A stretch of DNA of 64,000 nucleotides from Taklimakanibacter deserti (GTDB taxonomy: Bacteria; Pseudomonadota; Alphaproteobacteria; Rhizobiales; Aestuariivirgaceae). The notes under the pieces were generated by a model. It made no database searches. It was given only the letters and a program-made list of their open reading frames with translations, and was not told the DNA's origin. The position numbers were made by a program, and so were the translations under genes. The stretch spans positions 58,051 through 122,050 of the forward strand of contig QORU01000020.1 in assembly GCA_003574785.1 (NCBI GenBank). Reading direction: 5' to 3'. Below are positions 60,465 through 64,000 of this stretch, piece by piece (positions within the stretch are counted from its first letter, which is position 1; every line of letters begins with the position of its first letter).

Positions 60465-61212
60465 CGGTCAGAACATGCGCCGTCACCGGATGCTCGATGC
60501 CCTTCAGGGTGAGCACCCGCGTCGTGCTTCCGGTGACGAGATCCGCTGCCGCCGCCGCGGCGGCCGGTGAGATGAGGATTTCGCCCGCCGCGGCCTTGGC
60601 TTCGAGCCGCGCGGTCAGATTGACCGCGCCGCCAATGGCCGTGAAGTCGCTGCGGAAATTCGAGAACTCGCCGATCTCGACCTCACCCGAATGCACACCG
60701 ACGCCGGCACCCGGCGCCTTCTCGAGCACGCCGCCAACGCGCTGAGCGAGATCCGCGAACAGGCTCGCGCAGTTGCGCTGAAGTGCCGCCGCGGCCTTGA
60801 TCGCGGCCTCGGCATGGCGTTCGATCTTGATGGGGAAATTGAAGATGGCCATCAGGCCGTCGCCCATCTGCTTGTTGACGATGCCATCCTCGGCCCAGAT
60901 CGCTTCGGCGCAGCGATCCTGGAAGGCGCTGACGATCTCGCTCAAGGCCACGGGGTCGATCTCCTCGGAGAGGCTGGTGAAGCCGCGCATGTCGGCGAAC
61001 AGCATGGTGACGTTGGCGGTAATGCGCCGGCGCTTCTGGACGAAGCGGAAGGAGCGCTCGCACACCGTGCAGATATTCGGATTCATCTTGCTCTGGGTGA
61101 TGCCGACGACGCGCAAAGGAATGGCGAGCGGCCCGCGGATCGGGATGGGCATGTGCATCTGGTCCCAGCAGCCGCGGCAGATGCGGGCAGGCGTCGGCGA
61201 AGGCGATGGCAT
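60454..61212 (-). CDS. Zinc-ribbon adenylate/guanylate cyclase
   Basis: 252 residues, soluble. An N-terminal ribbon, Cys12-x2-Cys15 and Cys48-x2-Cys51 (ICRGCWDQMH; NICTVCERSF), precedes a class III cyclase domain. Catalytic residues are present: metal Asp74 in LFADMRGFTSLSE, Asp in QMGDGLMAIF, Asn and Arg in GAVNLTARLE. It should be active; the ribbon is a likely metal or redox sensor or an interaction site. Confidence 0.88.
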   Translation of the reverse strand: MPSPSPTPARICRGCWDQMHMPIPIRGPLAIPLRVVGITQSKMNPNICTVCERSFRFVQKRRRITANVTMLFADMRGFTSLSEEIDPVALSEIVSAFQDRCAEAIWAEDGIVNKQMGDGLMAIFNFPIKIERHAEAAIKAAAALQRNCASLFADLAQRVGGVLEKAPGAGVGVHSGEVEIGEFSNFRSDFTAIGGAVNLTARLEAKAAAGEILISPAAAAAAADLVTGSTTRVLTLKGIEHPVTAHVLTVTS

Positions 61213-61376
61213 GGAGGTCCCCGTCAGTTCAGTGACGACGGTCCGCCGGCTGCCACCGGCGGACCGCCTCTTTCAGCCCGCTCCGGGCAAACCAGAGAAG
61301 GCGGCACATGATGCCAGAGACCACCTCTTTTTGCATCCTTTGGCGTATTGGCTTCCTCGGAAGCGCCCCTCTATAA

Positions 61377-62531
<1,155 letters not shown>

Positions 62532-62544
62532 CCGGACGGTCATC

Positions 62545-62577
62545 GGGTTCAGGTGTCGGGAATTGACACCTGAACCC
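62545..62577. terminator. 13-bp hairpin between the duplicated TRAP receptors
   Basis: GGGTTCAGGTGTC (62545-62557), loop GGGAATT, GACACCTGAACCC (62565-62577). It is followed by a short tandem of gatacct units (62579-62600). There is no U-run. It could terminate or stabilise the first receptor transcript. Confidence 0.6.
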
Positions 62578-62594
62578 CGATACCTGATACCTGA

Positions 62595-63779
<1,185 letters not shown>

Positions 63780-63784
63780 CCCCA

Positions 63785-63911
63785 TCCCCTCTCCCCCTGC
63801 GGGGGAGAGGGTTAGGGTGAGGGGGAAGCGACGGACCAAGTTCTGTGAGAGGCAGAAGACTTCGCCGCCCGTTCCCCCTCACCCTCCCAATGCTGCGCAT
63901 TGGGTCCCTCC
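63785..63911. repeat. Bipartite palindromic intergenic repeat, copy 2
   Basis: Block cctctccccctgcgggggag then agggttagggtgagggggaagcg, a roughly 50-base middle, then gttccccctcaccctcccaatgctgcgcattgggtccctccct. Arms match each other inverted and match copy 1 at 775-925 closely. The middle portions differ, so each copy may be two half-elements around a variable spacer. Confidence 0.7.
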
Positions 63912-64000
63912 CTGTACCCTTCTGGTGTCCTGTGCCGGGGATTAGACTGGCAGGACGGGTCGCTCTGCCGGGAGCCACCAAGCCCTCCGCGTTGCTGCGA

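Overview
The window is high-GC DNA with dense, mostly short-spaced operons. Its gene families and intergenic repeats point to an alphaproteobacterium of the order Hyphomicrobiales (Rhizobiales) with a large soil or rhizosphere-type genome. Supporting signs are many ABC/TRAP solute receptors, FecR/CHASE2 and other class III cyclases, small Rhizobiales-type orphan proteins, and three familiar-looking intergenic palindromes. The genus cannot be fixed from this sequence.

Layout. 1-4016: a NitT/TauT-type ABC importer (receptor cut by the window edge, two permeases, one ATPase) ending in a fumarylpyruvate-hydrolase-like gene. 4035-11226 (minus strand): the most unusual locus, a tightly coupled operon of a cyclase/ATPase/TPR protein, a YcaO enzyme, a TfuA partner, a thermolysin-like HEXXH protein and an orphan 240-residue protein, headed by a 55-codon ORF. 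This looks like a peptide or protein backbone-modification system of unknown product. 11290-19241: a GntR-controlled catabolic and uptake cluster (PotD-like receptor, two enolase-superfamily enzymes, spermidine-type ABC transporter, SDR) that probably imports and oxidises or dehydrates a sugar acid or related carboxylate.

19294-21114 is a less GC-rich stretch of small orphan genes. 21289-26304 holds a CHASE2 adenylate cyclase facing a FecR protein, an FAD oxidoreductase gene broken by a single amber codon, and an AraC regulator. 27463-33819 holds a GKRP/MurQ-like SIS protein, a pyruvate kinase-nucleotidyltransferase fusion whose 5' end is out of frame with any start, a cation/proton antiporter translationally coupled to it, a stand-alone Cache protein, a cyclic-nucleotide-binding-like protein and a cupin. 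33941-43000 is envelope and housekeeping material (lipoprotein, L,D-transpeptidase, tRNA-Arg, DedA, methyltransferase, BrkB, cytochrome c, esterase).

43222-47943 is an islet of at least ten very small orphan genes, two of which share a roughly 66-bp non-coding leader. 48148-60464 is a mix of small metabolic and regulatory operons: DUF899, O-methyltransferase, MHS transporter, DUF488-VOC, GST-GNAT divergent from a TetR gene with a clear operator, queF-VUT-phoD, an arginase-like enzyme with altered metal ligands, and a Cys-rich MarR coupled to a secreted protein. The window closes with a zinc-ribbon cyclase and two tandemly duplicated TRAP receptors without membrane subunits. A bipartite palindromic repeat lies near both ends (about 775-925 and 63785-63911).
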